Below are positions 22,582-32,911 of a stretch of DNA of 64,000 bases, in pieces (the stretch's first letter is position 1; each line of letters begins with the position of its first letter). This DNA comes from Avena insularis. Lineage: Eukaryota; Streptophyta; Magnoliopsida; Poales; Poaceae. Where the stretch lies: positions 130,515,711-130,579,710 of the forward strand of contig CM042694.1 of assembly GCA_023614405.1 (NCBI GenBank), in the 5' to 3' direction. The position numbers were made by a program, and so were the translations under genes. A model generated the notes under the pieces. That model searched no databases and was not told the DNA's origin. It worked only from the letters and a program-made list of their open reading frames with translations.

Positions 22582-24220
22582 TACAGTAGCCTTGTAATTT
22601 CTGTCATCCTAGATGAACAGGAAGAACCTTCAAACTACAAAGAAGCTATGGATAGTGTTGACTCTGATAAATGGCTAGAAGCCATGAAATCCAAAATAGG
22701 ATCCATGCATGAAAACCAAGTTTGGACCTTGGTGGATCTTCCAGAAGGCCGCAAGGCCGTGGAAAATAAATGGATCTTTAAGAAAAGACAGATGGGAATG
22801 GTAATGTAACCATTCACAAAGCTTGACTTGTCGCAAAGGGTTTTCGACAAATTCAAGGAGTTGACTACGACAAGACTTACTCTCCCATAGTGATGCTTAA
22901 GGCTGTCAGGATTTTAATAGCAATTGCTGCACATTTCGATTATGAAATTTGGCAGATGGATGTCAAGACCGCATTCCTCAATGGTCACATTGATGAAGAG
23001 TTGTATATGATGCAACCAGAAGGTTTTGTTAATCCTAAATATGCTAGAAAGGTATGCAAGCTTCAACGGTCTATCTATGGATTGAAGCAAGCATCTCGGA
23101 GCTAGAACCAATGTTTTGATCAAGTGATCAAGAGTTTTGGATTTGTCCAAAATCAACAAGAGTTCTGTGTTTACAAGAAAGCGAGTGGGAGCTCTTTTCT
23201 TAGTAGTATATGTGGATGACATATTACTCATGGGAAACGATGTGGATCTTATGAAAAGCGTGAAAGCATATTTGAGTAACCAATTTTCCATGAAGGATCT
23301 AGGTGAAGCTGCATACATATTAGGAATCAAGATCTATAGAGATAGATCAAGGCACCTAATAGCATTAAGTCAAAGTACTTACATTGAAAAGATTTTGAAT
23401 AGGTTCAAAATGGAGAACACCAAAAAGGGTTTTACACCCATGATGAAGAATTGCAAATTGAGTATGACTCAATGTCCTGTAATGGACAATGATAGAAATA
23501 AGATGGCTTTCACACCCTATGCCTCAGCCATAGGGTCTATCATGTATGCAATGTTAAGTACGCGACCTGATGTGGCATTGGCTCTTAGTTTGACGAGCCG
23601 ATACCAAAGTAATCTAGGACCGGATCACTAGACAATTGTCAAAAATATCCTAAAGTATCTGAAAAGAATGAAGGATATGTTCCTAATCTATGGAGGAAGT
23701 GATGAAGCTCTAAACATAACGGGTTACGTGGATGCGAGCTGGAACTCAGATCATGATGACTCAAAGTCTCAAACAGGATTTGTGTTCCTAGTGAATGGTG
23801 GGGCGGTAAGCTGGAAGAGTAAGAAGCAGCCGGTGGTGGCACAATCTTCAATGGAGTCTGAATATATTGTTGCGGCTCATGCAACAAATGAAGTTGTTTG
23901 GCTAAGGAATTTCCTCATCAAACTGGGAGTTTTTTCTAAATGCGCAAGACCCCGTGACGATCTATTGTGATAACACGAGAGATATTGCAAACGCAAAGGA
24001 ACCAATGACTCATTCCATGGCCAAACACATCAGTTTAGATTTCACGTCATCCGTCAGAACGTTGACGAAGGTGAAGTCAAGATTTGCAAAGTAGATACGG
24101 AACTGAATGTGGCAGATCCTTTGACTAAAGCTCTCCATCCGGAAAAGCGCGAACAACACCGAGATTCCATTGGTGTTAGGTTCCTGCCTATTGTAAACTA
24201 GTTTCGTTTATACTCTAGTG
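22582..24220 (+). pseudogene. Copia reverse transcriptase and RNase H, broken
   Basis: Fragments in several frames: WLEAMKSKIGSMHENQVW, DYEIWQMDVKTAFLNGHIDE (near 22938), IYGLKQASRS ending at a TAG, the catalytic YVDDILLMGND (near 23206), EAAYILGIKIYRDRSR, and RNase H (GYVDASWNSDHDDSKSQTGF near 23722, with QSSMESEYIVAA). At least four stops or frameshifts separate them. The 3' end of RNase H is followed by the purine-rich tract. Confidence 0.87.
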
Positions 24221-24232
24221 CAAGTGGGAGAC
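24221..24232 (+). other. Copia polypurine tract
   Basis: CAAGTGGGAGAC directly before the 3' LTR start TGAAGGAG at 24233. Confidence 0.75.
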
Positions 24233-25870
24233 TGAAGGAGTTATGCCCTAGAGGAAAATAATAAAGTGTATTATTTGATATATCTCCTATATGTTCATAA
24301 TATGTTTCATACTGTGATATAAGCGTATTGTCTGAGCGTTAATACACGTGTGGTATGTAAACAAACCGTGTCTCTAGTTACCTCTAGCGAACTAGTTCAT
24401 TGGTCATGAGGATGGTCTGAGTTTCAAGATCATGGGAATTTATGCCAACTGACAATGAGGTCATGTTATTAGTTGAATAACATGATAGACAAACATCTGA
24501 CCGTTATATCTTAATGAGATCTAGTTACAAAGTTCACCATTGATGATAAAACACAGAGAACCTCGCAACCTGATCCTTTGACTATGAGGTAATACAAATC
24601 ACCATTCCAGAAGAAGCTTTGATGGTTATCAAGAATCATCTCGTAAAAGGGTGATCAAAAAGATGCCACTCAGGTTTTCCGAAGGGATGTGTTGAGGAGT
24701 ACATATCAAGACCAGGATTTGTCTAGTCCATGTAACGGACAGATACATGTGGCCATCTCGGTGATGTTGCATTAATGAAGCTTGCAAGCATGTGACTAGG
24801 TCAAGGAATGCAACGACATGAGAACGAGAAAACAAGTTCATCGGTAACGAGATCGAACTAAGGTATGGAGATACCAAAGATCAAGTCTTGGATGAACTAG
24901 GTATCGAATGATAAAGGGAACAAGAAACGACTATCTCACGGTTCGAGCGATTGTATTCGTGAAACGCACGAGGGTCACATGGCCATCTAGGTCCCTCTGT
25001 TGATCATTGATGTGATAGTAGTCTCAATCATGTCTGGAGTGTTTCCGAACCGAAGGATGTCACGCTTAAGGGTAGGGACACTTAGGGTAGATGAGGTATC
25101 GTAAGAGAAATAGAGAGAGAGAAACCGGAATAGTTCTGGGTAACATCCGATGGAGATCGGAAGGGGTCCGGAAGGTGTTCCGGAGTAAAGGAATAATATA
25201 ATATGTGTATTTGAATGTTAGAGAATTAATATTAAATATATATTTTATTTTATTATTAAAGGCATCCTAATGCTAATGGGTCTTACCCGAAGGGAGGCCC
25301 AATAGGGCATGGCGCCTAGGGAGTGGGGGGCAGCCGGCCTAGGCTTGGTGGGCCACCCCAATGGGGCCCACCTAGGGCCGGCGGCTGCCCCTAGGTGGCC
25401 GGCGGGTGTGGGGTTTAGTCCCACACCGCCTGGCCCCTGGGTGGTGCGACCCTCCTCCCACTATATATAGGGGTCTCCCTCCCCCTTTGGAATCATCCCA
25501 TTCCATGTCATTCTCTCTCTCATCCATTGAGGACTTCTCCGTAATATTGGGGATGACCTCGTGGGTGAGTTCTCCACCTTCACACCGCTGTTGTGTGATC
25601 TACGATCCGGCATCTACTTCTTCCGCTGCTTGCCTGGATCAGAGTCCGGTTGATGTCTCCTACACCGGACGTGTGATGAACTTCGGAGGCACCACACTTG
25701 GGGTGCTGCTCATCTTCATCAATATACGTCTTCCTACGTAAGGCGTGCCTCGGTCTTCAAAGGTATGAATACTGTATACCTTCTTCGTTACTTATGTCTA
25801 CATAGTATAGATCCTGGTATTAGTATTCGAGTAGATAGAAATTTTTTGTTTTCTACTACAGAACCCATCA
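24233..25870 (+). repeat. Copia 3' LTR (1,638 bp)
   Basis: Starts TGAAGGAGTTATGCCC and ends AGAACCCATCA, followed by GTTTG. It keeps the 105-bp segment that the 5' LTR has lost. A CTATATATAG promoter word is at 25461-25470. Confidence 0.93.
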
Positions 25871-25875
25871 GTTTG

Positions 25876-26085
25876 AGGGAGATGCCGGCGGAGCCTAGTC
25901 CTCCGGCATATCCAACAATCTGGCCATAGAGGCACTCTCTAATATGTGAAATTAGTTAGCTACCTGGCATATTAGTTAGCTCCAAGATGGTGTGCGAGAG
26001 CAGGGACAATACTACGGCTAGCTTCAGGGAGATGCCGGAGGATCTAGTCCTCAGGCATCTCCTTTAAGCTGGCCATAGGGGATGG
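25876..26085. repeat. Palindromes, inner CACTA copy
   Basis: Counterparts of the two GGGAGATGCC...GGCATCTCC palindromes at 3880-4095. The first is split by the Copia insertion. Confidence 0.55.
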
Positions 26086-26105
26086 AACTCTGAAGAAAAA
26101 ACTTG

Positions 26106-27370
26106 CATTGGATCTTTGAAGAAACATCACATTAAGAGTCTAAAAATATTTTTTTCAAAAAATCACGAGCATTAGATCATGTACCTGTAGGTCACACCGG
26201 ACCCACTTCCTACCGATTCGATAGACATTTATCTTTTTCTCCGGGGGTGAACGAAAAGGTTTTAAAATTCATAGTTAGGACATTGTTCATGTAAGGTGGT
26301 CAAGTATTTTTGAAAAATAGGGTGGTACCATTTTTTATTTAACGTTTGGTGTTGCTTCACAAAATGCCCCGATTTTGGCACTCGGAAAATAGAAAATGGC
26401 TTTTCCATGCGACGAAAAATAAAAATTCCTCCTGCAACATTGTTATCCATCCCAAGATACACATGCCTGCACAATATGGGCACAGTATGACAAACTATGC
26501 CTCGATTATGCACATAATATTGGTCATTTGGACTGAAAGCCATAAAACCTCGAACATGATAGGTCATTTTGTGAAGGTTTTTTCGAGACATAATCAATAT
26601 ACCAAGTTTGGTATTTTTCATTGCAACTATGTCATATAATATGACACCACGCGAAGGATTTATATTGTTCGGACCGTTTTTGAATTTCTTATGCCCGTTT
26701 CAAAAACTACCAGTTTCCAACTATGGTCATAACGGCGGGCATGAAGATAGGGGATGAGCCTCGTTAAAACTTGCATTGGATCTCTGAAGAAACATCATAT
26801 TATAAGTCTAAAAATTATTTTTTCAAAAAATCATGAGCATTAGATCATGTACCTATAGGTCAAACCGGACCCACTTCCTGCCGATTTGGTAGACATTTGT
26901 CTTTTTCTCCAGGGGTGGACAGAAAGGTTTTAAAATCCCTAGTTAGGATATTGTTCATATAAGGTGGTCTAGTATTTTTGAAAAATGGGGTGGTACCATA
27001 TTTTTATTTAACGTTTGGTGTTGCTTTACAAAACGCCCCCATTTTGGCACTCGGAAAATAGAAAATGGCTTCTCCATGCGACAAAAAATAAAACTTCCTC
27101 CTGCAACATTGTTAGCCATCCAAAGATGCACATGCATGCATAATATGGGCACAGTGTCACAAACTATGCCTCGATTATGCACATAACATTGGTTATTTGG
27201 ACCGAAAGCCATGAAACCTCGAACATGATAGGTCATTTTGTGAATGTTTTTTCGAGACATAATCAATATACCAAGTTTGGTATTTTTCATTGCAACTATG
27301 TCATATAATATGACACCAAGCGAGGGATTTACATTGTTTGGACCGTTTTTTGAATTTCTTATGCTCGTTT
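26106..27370. repeat. Direct tandem duplication, ~665-bp unit (inner CACTA)
   Basis: Two units starting GCATTGGATCT(T/C)TGAAG at about 26106 and 26773, matching the pair at 4123-5395. The duplication therefore predates the split of the two CACTA copies. Confidence 0.8.
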
Positions 27371-27526
27371 ATGGTCGATTCGGCCGTAACCATGGAGCAT
27401 CTTCTTTGCTTAATGGGATGCTTGGGTCAGTTTTCACTGTGAAGGGCAGAATTTCATCAAACTTATTATAATCTTCTGACATGTCTATCTTGTCCTCGAC
27501 TCCCACGATAATTCTTTTCCCTAAAA

Positions 27527-30500
27527 GAACTATGTGACGCTTTGGCTCATCATGTGATGTATTTGTTTGCTTATTTTTTCTTTTTTCGGTATGGAGGACA
27601 TGTCCTTCAGATAGAAAACATGTGCCACATCATTGGCTAGGACAAATGGTTCGTCTCTGTAACCAAGATTGTTGAGATCTACTATTTTCATTCTGTACAA
27701 CTGGTCTACCTTTACCCCTTCTCCATTCAGGTTGATCCATTTGCACCGAAACAAAGGGACCTTAAAAGAAACTCCATAGTCAAGTTCCCATAGCTCCTCT
27801 ATGTAACCATAGTATGTGTCCTTTTTGCCATTATCGTCAGTTGCATCAAAGCGGACACCACTGTTCTAGTTGGTGCTCTTTTTATCTTGGGCGGTCATGT
27901 AAAATGTATTCTCATTTATCTCGTACCCTTGGTAATTCAATATAGTAGAAGATGGTGACCTAGCCAAAAAGTAGAGCTGATCTCCAATAGTGGTGTCATT
28001 AATTAGATGTGTTCGCAACCAACTGCCGAAAGTCTTCATGTGTTCATCTCTAATCTAGGAGTCTGGCTTTCCCGGGTTGTTGGAGCGTACAATATTCTTG
28101 TGTTCCATGATATACAGAGCTGCCAAGGTGGAATTCTGTAGAACCGTGTAGTGTGTTTGAGTGAAAGATTGTCCATCCCTACATATGATTGCTTTCTTTC
28201 CCAGCATGCCTTTTCCACTTAGTCTCCCCTCATGTCGTGATTCATGAACACCAATCGGCTTAAGGTCAGGAATAAAGTCAACACAGAACTCAATGACCTC
28301 CTCTGTTCCATAGCCCTTGGAGATGCTTCCTTCTGGCCTAGCACGATTATGAACATATTTCTTTAACACTCCTATGAACCTCTCAAAGGGTAACATATTG
28401 TGTAGAAATACAGGACCGAGAATGGAAATCTCTTCGACTAGGTGAACCAGGAGATGCGTCATGATATTGAAGAAGGATGGTGGGAACACCAACTCAAAAC
28501 TAACAAGACATTGGACCACATTCTTCTATAACCTTGTCAGAATATATTGATTGATCACCTTCTGAGATATTGCATTGAGGAATGCACACAGCTTCACAAT
28601 GGGTACTCGAACATTTTCTGGTAGAAGCCCCCTCAATGCAATCGGAAGCAACTGCATCATAATCACGTGACAGTCATGAGACTTCAGGTTTTGGAATTTT
28701 TTCTCTCCCATATTTATTATCCTCTTTATGTTAGACGAGAATCTAGATGGCACCTTGATACTGTAAAGGACTTCAAAAAAGATTTCCTTCTTTGCTTTCA
28801 TGAGAGCGTAGCTGGCAGGACTTAAGTGATGCCCTTTATCCGTCTTGTTCTGTGGATGCATGTTTTGTGGGTCTTTCATACGTTGTTGGTCCTCCCGTGC
28901 TTCTGGTGTATCTTTTGTCTTCCCATACACGCCCGGGAAGCCTAGCAGGTTCACGCAAAGATTCTTTGTCACGTGCATCACGTTGATTGAAGAGGGGACA
29001 TGTAGGACTTTCCAATAGGGTATCTCCTAAAACATAGATTTCTTCTTCCACATGGGCGCGTGTCCGGTAGCGACATTGTTTGGAACATGTTGACCGCCAG
29101 GACCCTTTCCAAAGATTACTTCTATGTACTTAACCATACCAAATACATCATCACCTATAGGGAGGCCAGGCTTCTTCCGGTAATCTGCCTCACCTTTGAA
29201 ATGCTTGCCTTTCTTTCTTACTTGATGATTGATCGAAAGAAATCGACGATTCCCCAGGTACACAACCTTCTTATATTTATGCAAATATGTAGCTTCAGTA
29301 TCATCTAAACAGTGTGTGCATGACTTGTATCCCTTGTTTGTCTGTCCTGAAAGGTTACTAAAAGCAGGCCAATCATTGATGGTTACGGAAAACAACGCTC
29401 GCAGGTCAAATGGCTCCTGTTTGTGCTCATCCCACACACGTACACCTGGTTTTCCCCACAACTGTAAAAGTTCTTCAACTAATGGCCTTAGGTACACATC
29501 AATGTCGTTGCCGGGTTACTTCGGGCCTTGGATAAGCACTGACATCATAATAAACTTACGCTTCATGCACAGCCAAGGAGAAAGCTTGTATATAGATAGA
29601 GTCACAGGCCAGATGTTGTGACTGTAGCTCTGCTCCCCAAAAGGATTCATGCCATCTATATTTAGACCAAACCATAAGTTCCTCGTGTCACCTGCAAAGT
29701 CTGGGAACTCCCTATCGATTTTTCTCTACTGCGACCCATCAGCGGGGTGTCTCAACTTTCCGCCTTTCTTACGGTCTTCATTGTGCCATCGCAACAACCT
29801 GGCAATCTCTTTGTTTCTAAACAGACGTTTCAACCTTGGTATTATAGGAGCATACCATATAACCTTAGGAGGAATCCTCTTCCTAGGGGGCTCGTCATCG
29901 CCATCAACATCACCAGGGTCATCTCGTCTGATGTTATACCGCAGTGCAGTGCATACCGAACATTTATCTAAATTCTCATACTCCTCACCGCGGTAGAGGA
30001 TGCAGTCATTTATGCATGCATGTATCTTCTGCACATGTAATCCTAGAGGGCAAAGAATCTTATTTGCTTCGTAAGTACTCTCGGGCAATTCATTATCCTT
30101 TGGAAGCTTCGGCTTCATTATTTTCAGTAGTTTCTCAAATCCCTTGTCAAATAAACTAGTCTCTGCCTTCCATTTCAGCAATTCCAGTGTGGTACCAAGC
30201 TTTGTGCTGCCATCTTCGCAATTTGGGTACAATAATTTTTTTGTGATTCTTTAACATGCCCTCCAACTTCAACTTCTCCTTCTTTGTTTCACAGTCTCGC
30301 TTTGCATAAGAAATGACCCGACCAAGATCATCAACGAGCTCATCTGATGCCTGTTCCTCACCTCCTTCTTCTTCATTCTCTTCCATTGCAGTATCATCGT
30401 ATTCAGGGAACATATGACAATAGTTGTCATCATTCTCTTCTTCTTCATTGTCTTCCATCATAACCCCTCTGTCTCCGTGCTTGGTCCAACAATTATAGCT

Positions 30501-30710
30501 GGGCATGAAACCTCTCCGAACCAGGTGGCCGCGAATGATTTTTGAGGAAGAGTACTCCTTGATGTTCCGACATTCAACACATGGACACCACATACATCCA
30601 TTCTCTTTATTTGCCTTAGCCACATCGATAAATTTATCCACGCCTTGAATGAACACGGATTCACGTCGTTCACCGTACATCCATCCCCGTCGGTTCATCT
30701 GCATCATTAC
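27527..30710 (-). pseudogene. Inner CACTA tnp2-type transposase, broken
   Basis: From MMQMNRRGWMYGERRES near 30707 the minus strand covers an almost complete En/Spm transposase: a transposase-associated N-terminus (CVECRNIKEY), acidic linker, tnp2 core (YKSCTHCLDD, MHVTKNLCVNLLGFPG, FQNLKSHDCHVIMMQLLP), DUF4218 (FNIMTHLLVHLVEE, GVLKKYVHNRARPEGSI) and DUF4216 (FRCKWINLNGEGVKVD, DEPFVLANDVAHVFYLKD). The protein would have nicked the element's ends. It is inactive: a +1 frameshift in a T run near 30236 (seven T, six in the outer copy), and stops at 29726, 29516, 29027, 28526, 28055 and 27866. Several are C-to-T type changes, for example CCAGG in the outer copy reading CTAGG at 28055. It supplies the best reference for the outer copy. 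Confidence 0.9.
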
Positions 30711-31005
30711 AGAACATCATGAATAGTGAGATGACCACTTTACGTCGACACATGAATTATTATATCAATGACAGATGAGGGATAAGGTTGCTAACCTCGA
30801 TCAAGAATGAAGGAAAGAGGAAGGCAGAGACTTAAGTGTGGCTCAGGCACCTCATATCATTTTTATTTTGTGTGAAATCAAGCGTATCATTCTCTCAGAC
30901 ATTTCGTCGAACACCTAATGTGCATAGGAAAAAAACTAGCACACCACACCTCACTCCTTCAACAAAGAGAAAAAACAGAGGAAGGGTTGGCTGGGGCGGC
31001 GGCGC

Positions 31006-31012
31006 ATTTATA
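31006..31012 (-). promoter_or_regulatory. TATA box of inner CACTA transposase
   Basis: TATAAAT on the minus strand (GCCTATAAATGCGCC), 208 bp from the terminus at 31220 and about 300 bp before the transposase ATG. The outer copy has the same box 206 bp from its terminus. Confidence 0.65.
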
Positions 31013-31208
31013 GGCGGGCTATTCGTCCCGGTTTGTAATACGAACCGGGACTAAAGGTGGGAGGTAGGCCATGTGTTTGGGGCCGGACCTTTAGTCCCGG
31101 TTCGTAATGCCTCTTAAGGACGGGGTGAATACCCCCTGGCTCCTGTGCGTTGCTCTGTCCCCTCGAACCGGGACTAATGCACTCGGTCGCTGCGAACCAA
31201 AGGCAGTT
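31013..31208. repeat. Subterminal repeats, transposase end of inner CACTA
   Basis: TCCCGGTTCGTAAT, CGAACCGGGAC and related motifs in both directions between the TATA box and the terminus. Confidence 0.7.
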
Positions 31209-31220
31209 TTTCTACTAGTG
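31209..31220 (-). repeat. Inner CACTA terminal inverted repeat (transposase side)
   Basis: Minus strand CACTAGTAGAAA, followed by the target duplication CTT at 31221-31223. Confidence 0.93.
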
Positions 31221-31313
31221 CTTAGCCACATCGATAAATTTATCCATGTCTTGAATATACACAGATTCATGTCGGTCACCTTACATCCATCCCCGCCGGT
31301 TCATCTGCATCAT
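31221..31313 (-). pseudogene. Outer CACTA transposase, N-terminal fragment
   Basis: Minus strand from ATG 31313 reads MMQMNRRGWM, then a stop (TAA 31283-31281) where the inner copy has Tyr, then DKFIDVAK up to the junction with the inner element. The reading resumes at 10021 with ANKENG. This fragment is the direct proof that the inner CACTA split the outer transposase gene. Confidence 0.9.
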
Positions 31314-31604
31314 TACAGAATATCATGAATAGTGATGTGCCCACTTTACGTCGATGCATGCATTATTATATCAATGATAGATGAAGGATAAGGTTGCTAA
31401 CCTCGATCAAGAAGAAAAGAAAAAGGAGAAAACTTAAGTGTGACTCGGGCACCTCATATCATTTTTATTTTGTGTGAAATCAAGTGTATCATTCTCTCAG
31501 ACATTTCATCGAACACCTAATGTGCATAGAAAAAACTAGCACACCACACCTCACTCCTTCAACAAAGAGAAAAAACAGAGGATCGACGCTGGCTAGGACA
31601 ACAC

Positions 31605-31611
31605 ATTTATA
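31605..31611 (-). promoter_or_regulatory. TATA box of outer CACTA transposase
   Basis: TATAAAT on the minus strand (GTCTATAAATGTG), 206 bp from the terminus at 31817. Confidence 0.65.
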
Positions 31612-31617
31612 GACGGA

Positions 31618-31704
31618 CTATTCGTCCCGGTTCATAATACGAACCGGGACCATGCCTGCCGCCGACCTTTAGTCCCGGTTCGTATTATGAACCGGGACGA
31701 ATAG
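31618..31704. repeat. Perfect 33-bp inverted repeat, 21-nt loop
   Basis: Arms 31618-31650 and 31672-31704 are exact reverse complements. Each contains TCCCGGTTC and CGAACCGGGAC, so each arm is itself a near-palindrome. It lies between the outer element's TATA box and terminus. The inner copy has a less perfect version. Confidence 0.9.
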
Positions 31705-31805
31705 CCATTTAAGAACCAAGACATATGCCCTCTGACTCCCGTGCGACCCTCGTCCCGGTTCGAGGAGGAACCGGGACTAATGCACTCGGCCGAACCAAAG
31801 CTAAT

Positions 31806-31817
31806 TTTTCTATAGTG
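31806..31817 (-). repeat. Outer CACTA terminal inverted repeat
   Basis: Minus strand CACTATAGAAAA. The next 60 bases (TTTGGTTCG, GAGTGCATTAGTCCCGG) match the inner element's transposase-side end. Confidence 0.85.
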
Positions 31818-32009
31818 TTACTAGCAGAGACAGAAGGCAGGATCGATCGGGTTGCAGAACTTGCGGTCCGTCCTCAGTGTACATGGTTGGTGGGGTCTAT
31901 GTAAGATGACAAACGACTATTAGCCTGCCTCCCATCCCATGAACCCTCGTCATTAATTAGGTCTATAGTTTTAACAGATGCCAACCTCCAACCTTCATTA
32001 TCCGATCAA
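31818..32009. other. Flank of the CACTA cluster, nothing recognised
   Basis: Low-copy-looking sequence between the outer CACTA terminus and a possible Helitron start. No ORF or RNA gene seen. Confidence 0.4.
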
Positions 32010-32911
32010 TCTCTACTACTAATAAAAGAGCAAACATTATCTTCTCTATATGCACCCCACCAAATATACATATACCTATTACCACCATTCGATTAGACCC
32101 ACTAAACTCAATCTAACAACTAGCATTTGTCTAATCGCAATCTGGGGTGCACTTAGTAATTTAGGTTGACTGACCCATACTCCACCACAGAGGAAAAGGT
32201 GGAACTCTCCGCCCCGGCTCCGCAATCCCTGAAATCAGGCAATACTAATCTAATCGAGAAAAAAGAGGAAACTGAAGCGACGCCCTCGCTAATCATCCCG
32301 TTCCGTCTAAATTACGTGTTCCGGTAACAGATCATCAGATCCCCAACCTACCTCTCCCAACTAGCGGCGCACCCACGATGTTGCCGCCTACCAGTTCCGA
32401 TGTTCACCTCCGCCCTAAAGCGCGATCACGCACCATGGCCAGGAAGAACAGTTGGAGGGCGCAGATCCATGACCGCCGCCATACAACCCACCCCTCTCTG
32501 CTCCACGCCACCACATGGACATGGCTATGGCCCGGCGCCCCTGGAGTCCGGGGCGACCTACACGACTATGTGGCATCCCCCGCCGCTGAGGAGCCGCATT
32601 ATCCGCGCGACCACTCAGATCCAACAAGTGGAACAGTGGTAGCACGCGAATTAACGCCGTCGCTGTCCGCTCCATCGCTTCTTGATCTCAAACACGACTA
32701 ACCCATTGCTATTGGGCGATGCAAGTTTTCTCACGGTGGTAATTGATTGGAGTTTTTTCAAATGAATCATGGGAAAATTGATGGTCCAGGGCTGTGTTTA
32801 CGTTTCATTTGCATGGCCTGTTTCAATTTGCAGGGAGGTTGGGGATTGCCAATGCGAGTGAAGGGGATAGGCTACAAGGTGCACATGCACCAACTGTCGT
32901 TTGGTTTTGCA
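32010..32911 (+). mobile_element. Possible Helitron 5' end with gene-like fragment
   Basis: TCTCTACTACTAATAAAAG at 32010, preceded by A, resembles the 5' end of grass Helitrons, which begin TC after host A. Downstream is a GC-rich ORF (32378-32701, 107 codons, starting MLPPTSSDVHL). An AT-rich stretch ending TTTCAATTTGCAG follows, then a short open segment up to 32911, which looks like exon-intron-exon of a captured fragment. I recognise no protein. No hairpin plus CTRR end was found before the duplication begins at 32912, so if this is a Helitron it is truncated. Confidence 0.35.

Larger units (their letters stand above)
17711..25870 (+). mobile_element. Full-length Ty1/copia retrotransposon, Angela/BARE-like, decayed
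   Basis: An 8,160-bp element flanked by GTTTG (17706-17710 and 25871-25875). The uninterrupted site is visible in the outer CACTA copy (AAGTTTGAGGG at about 3888). It has a 5' LTR 17711-19243, primer-binding site 19245-19256, gag, protease, integrase, reverse transcriptase, RNase H, a purine-rich tract before 24233, and a 3' LTR 24233-25870. Domain order (integrase before reverse transcriptase) makes it Copia. Coding frames have several frameshifts and stops, so it is not autonomous. The family label is by resemblance of the ATGCCCTAGAGG LTR start and the polyprotein. Confidence 0.95.
10022..31220 (-). mobile_element. Inner CACTA element, complete, 21.2 kb with Copia insertion
   Basis: The termini are CACTAGTAGAAAC at 10022 and, on the minus strand, CACTAGTAGAAAAAC ending at 31220; the first 12 bases match. 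The flanking CTT duplication and precise rejoining of the outer transposase (TTTGCCTT / CTTAGCCACATCG) prove a transposition event. Without the 8,160-bp Copia element and its 5-bp duplication it is about 13.03 kb. In minus order it holds the terminus and subterminal repeats (31220-31013), tnp2 transposase (30710-27527), a ~650-bp tandem duplication, palindromes, a 101-bp array, a hypothetical ORF remnant, internal subterminal-type repeats, a 36-bp array, an Ulp1-type second gene (14402-10565) and the other terminus. Both genes are broken. Confidence 0.95.
1853..31817 (-). mobile_element. Outer CACTA (En/Spm) element, 3' end outside window
   Basis: The transposase-side end is at 31817, where the minus strand begins CACTATAGAAAAATTAGC and is followed by 'TCCCGGTTC' subterminal repeats. 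Its tnp2-type transposase remnant runs on the minus strand through 31313-31221, 10021-8069 and 6547-5507, and downstream parts continue to 1853. Three insertions interrupt it: a Gypsy element at its left visible edge, a solo LTR (6548-8068) and another CACTA copy (10022-31220). Homology with the inner copy aligns throughout: 3880-5395 with 25871-27370, and 1870-3770 with about 15660-17580. The second end and its target duplication lie outside the window. Only the 3 bases after 31817 (TTA) can be seen. Confidence 0.88.
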
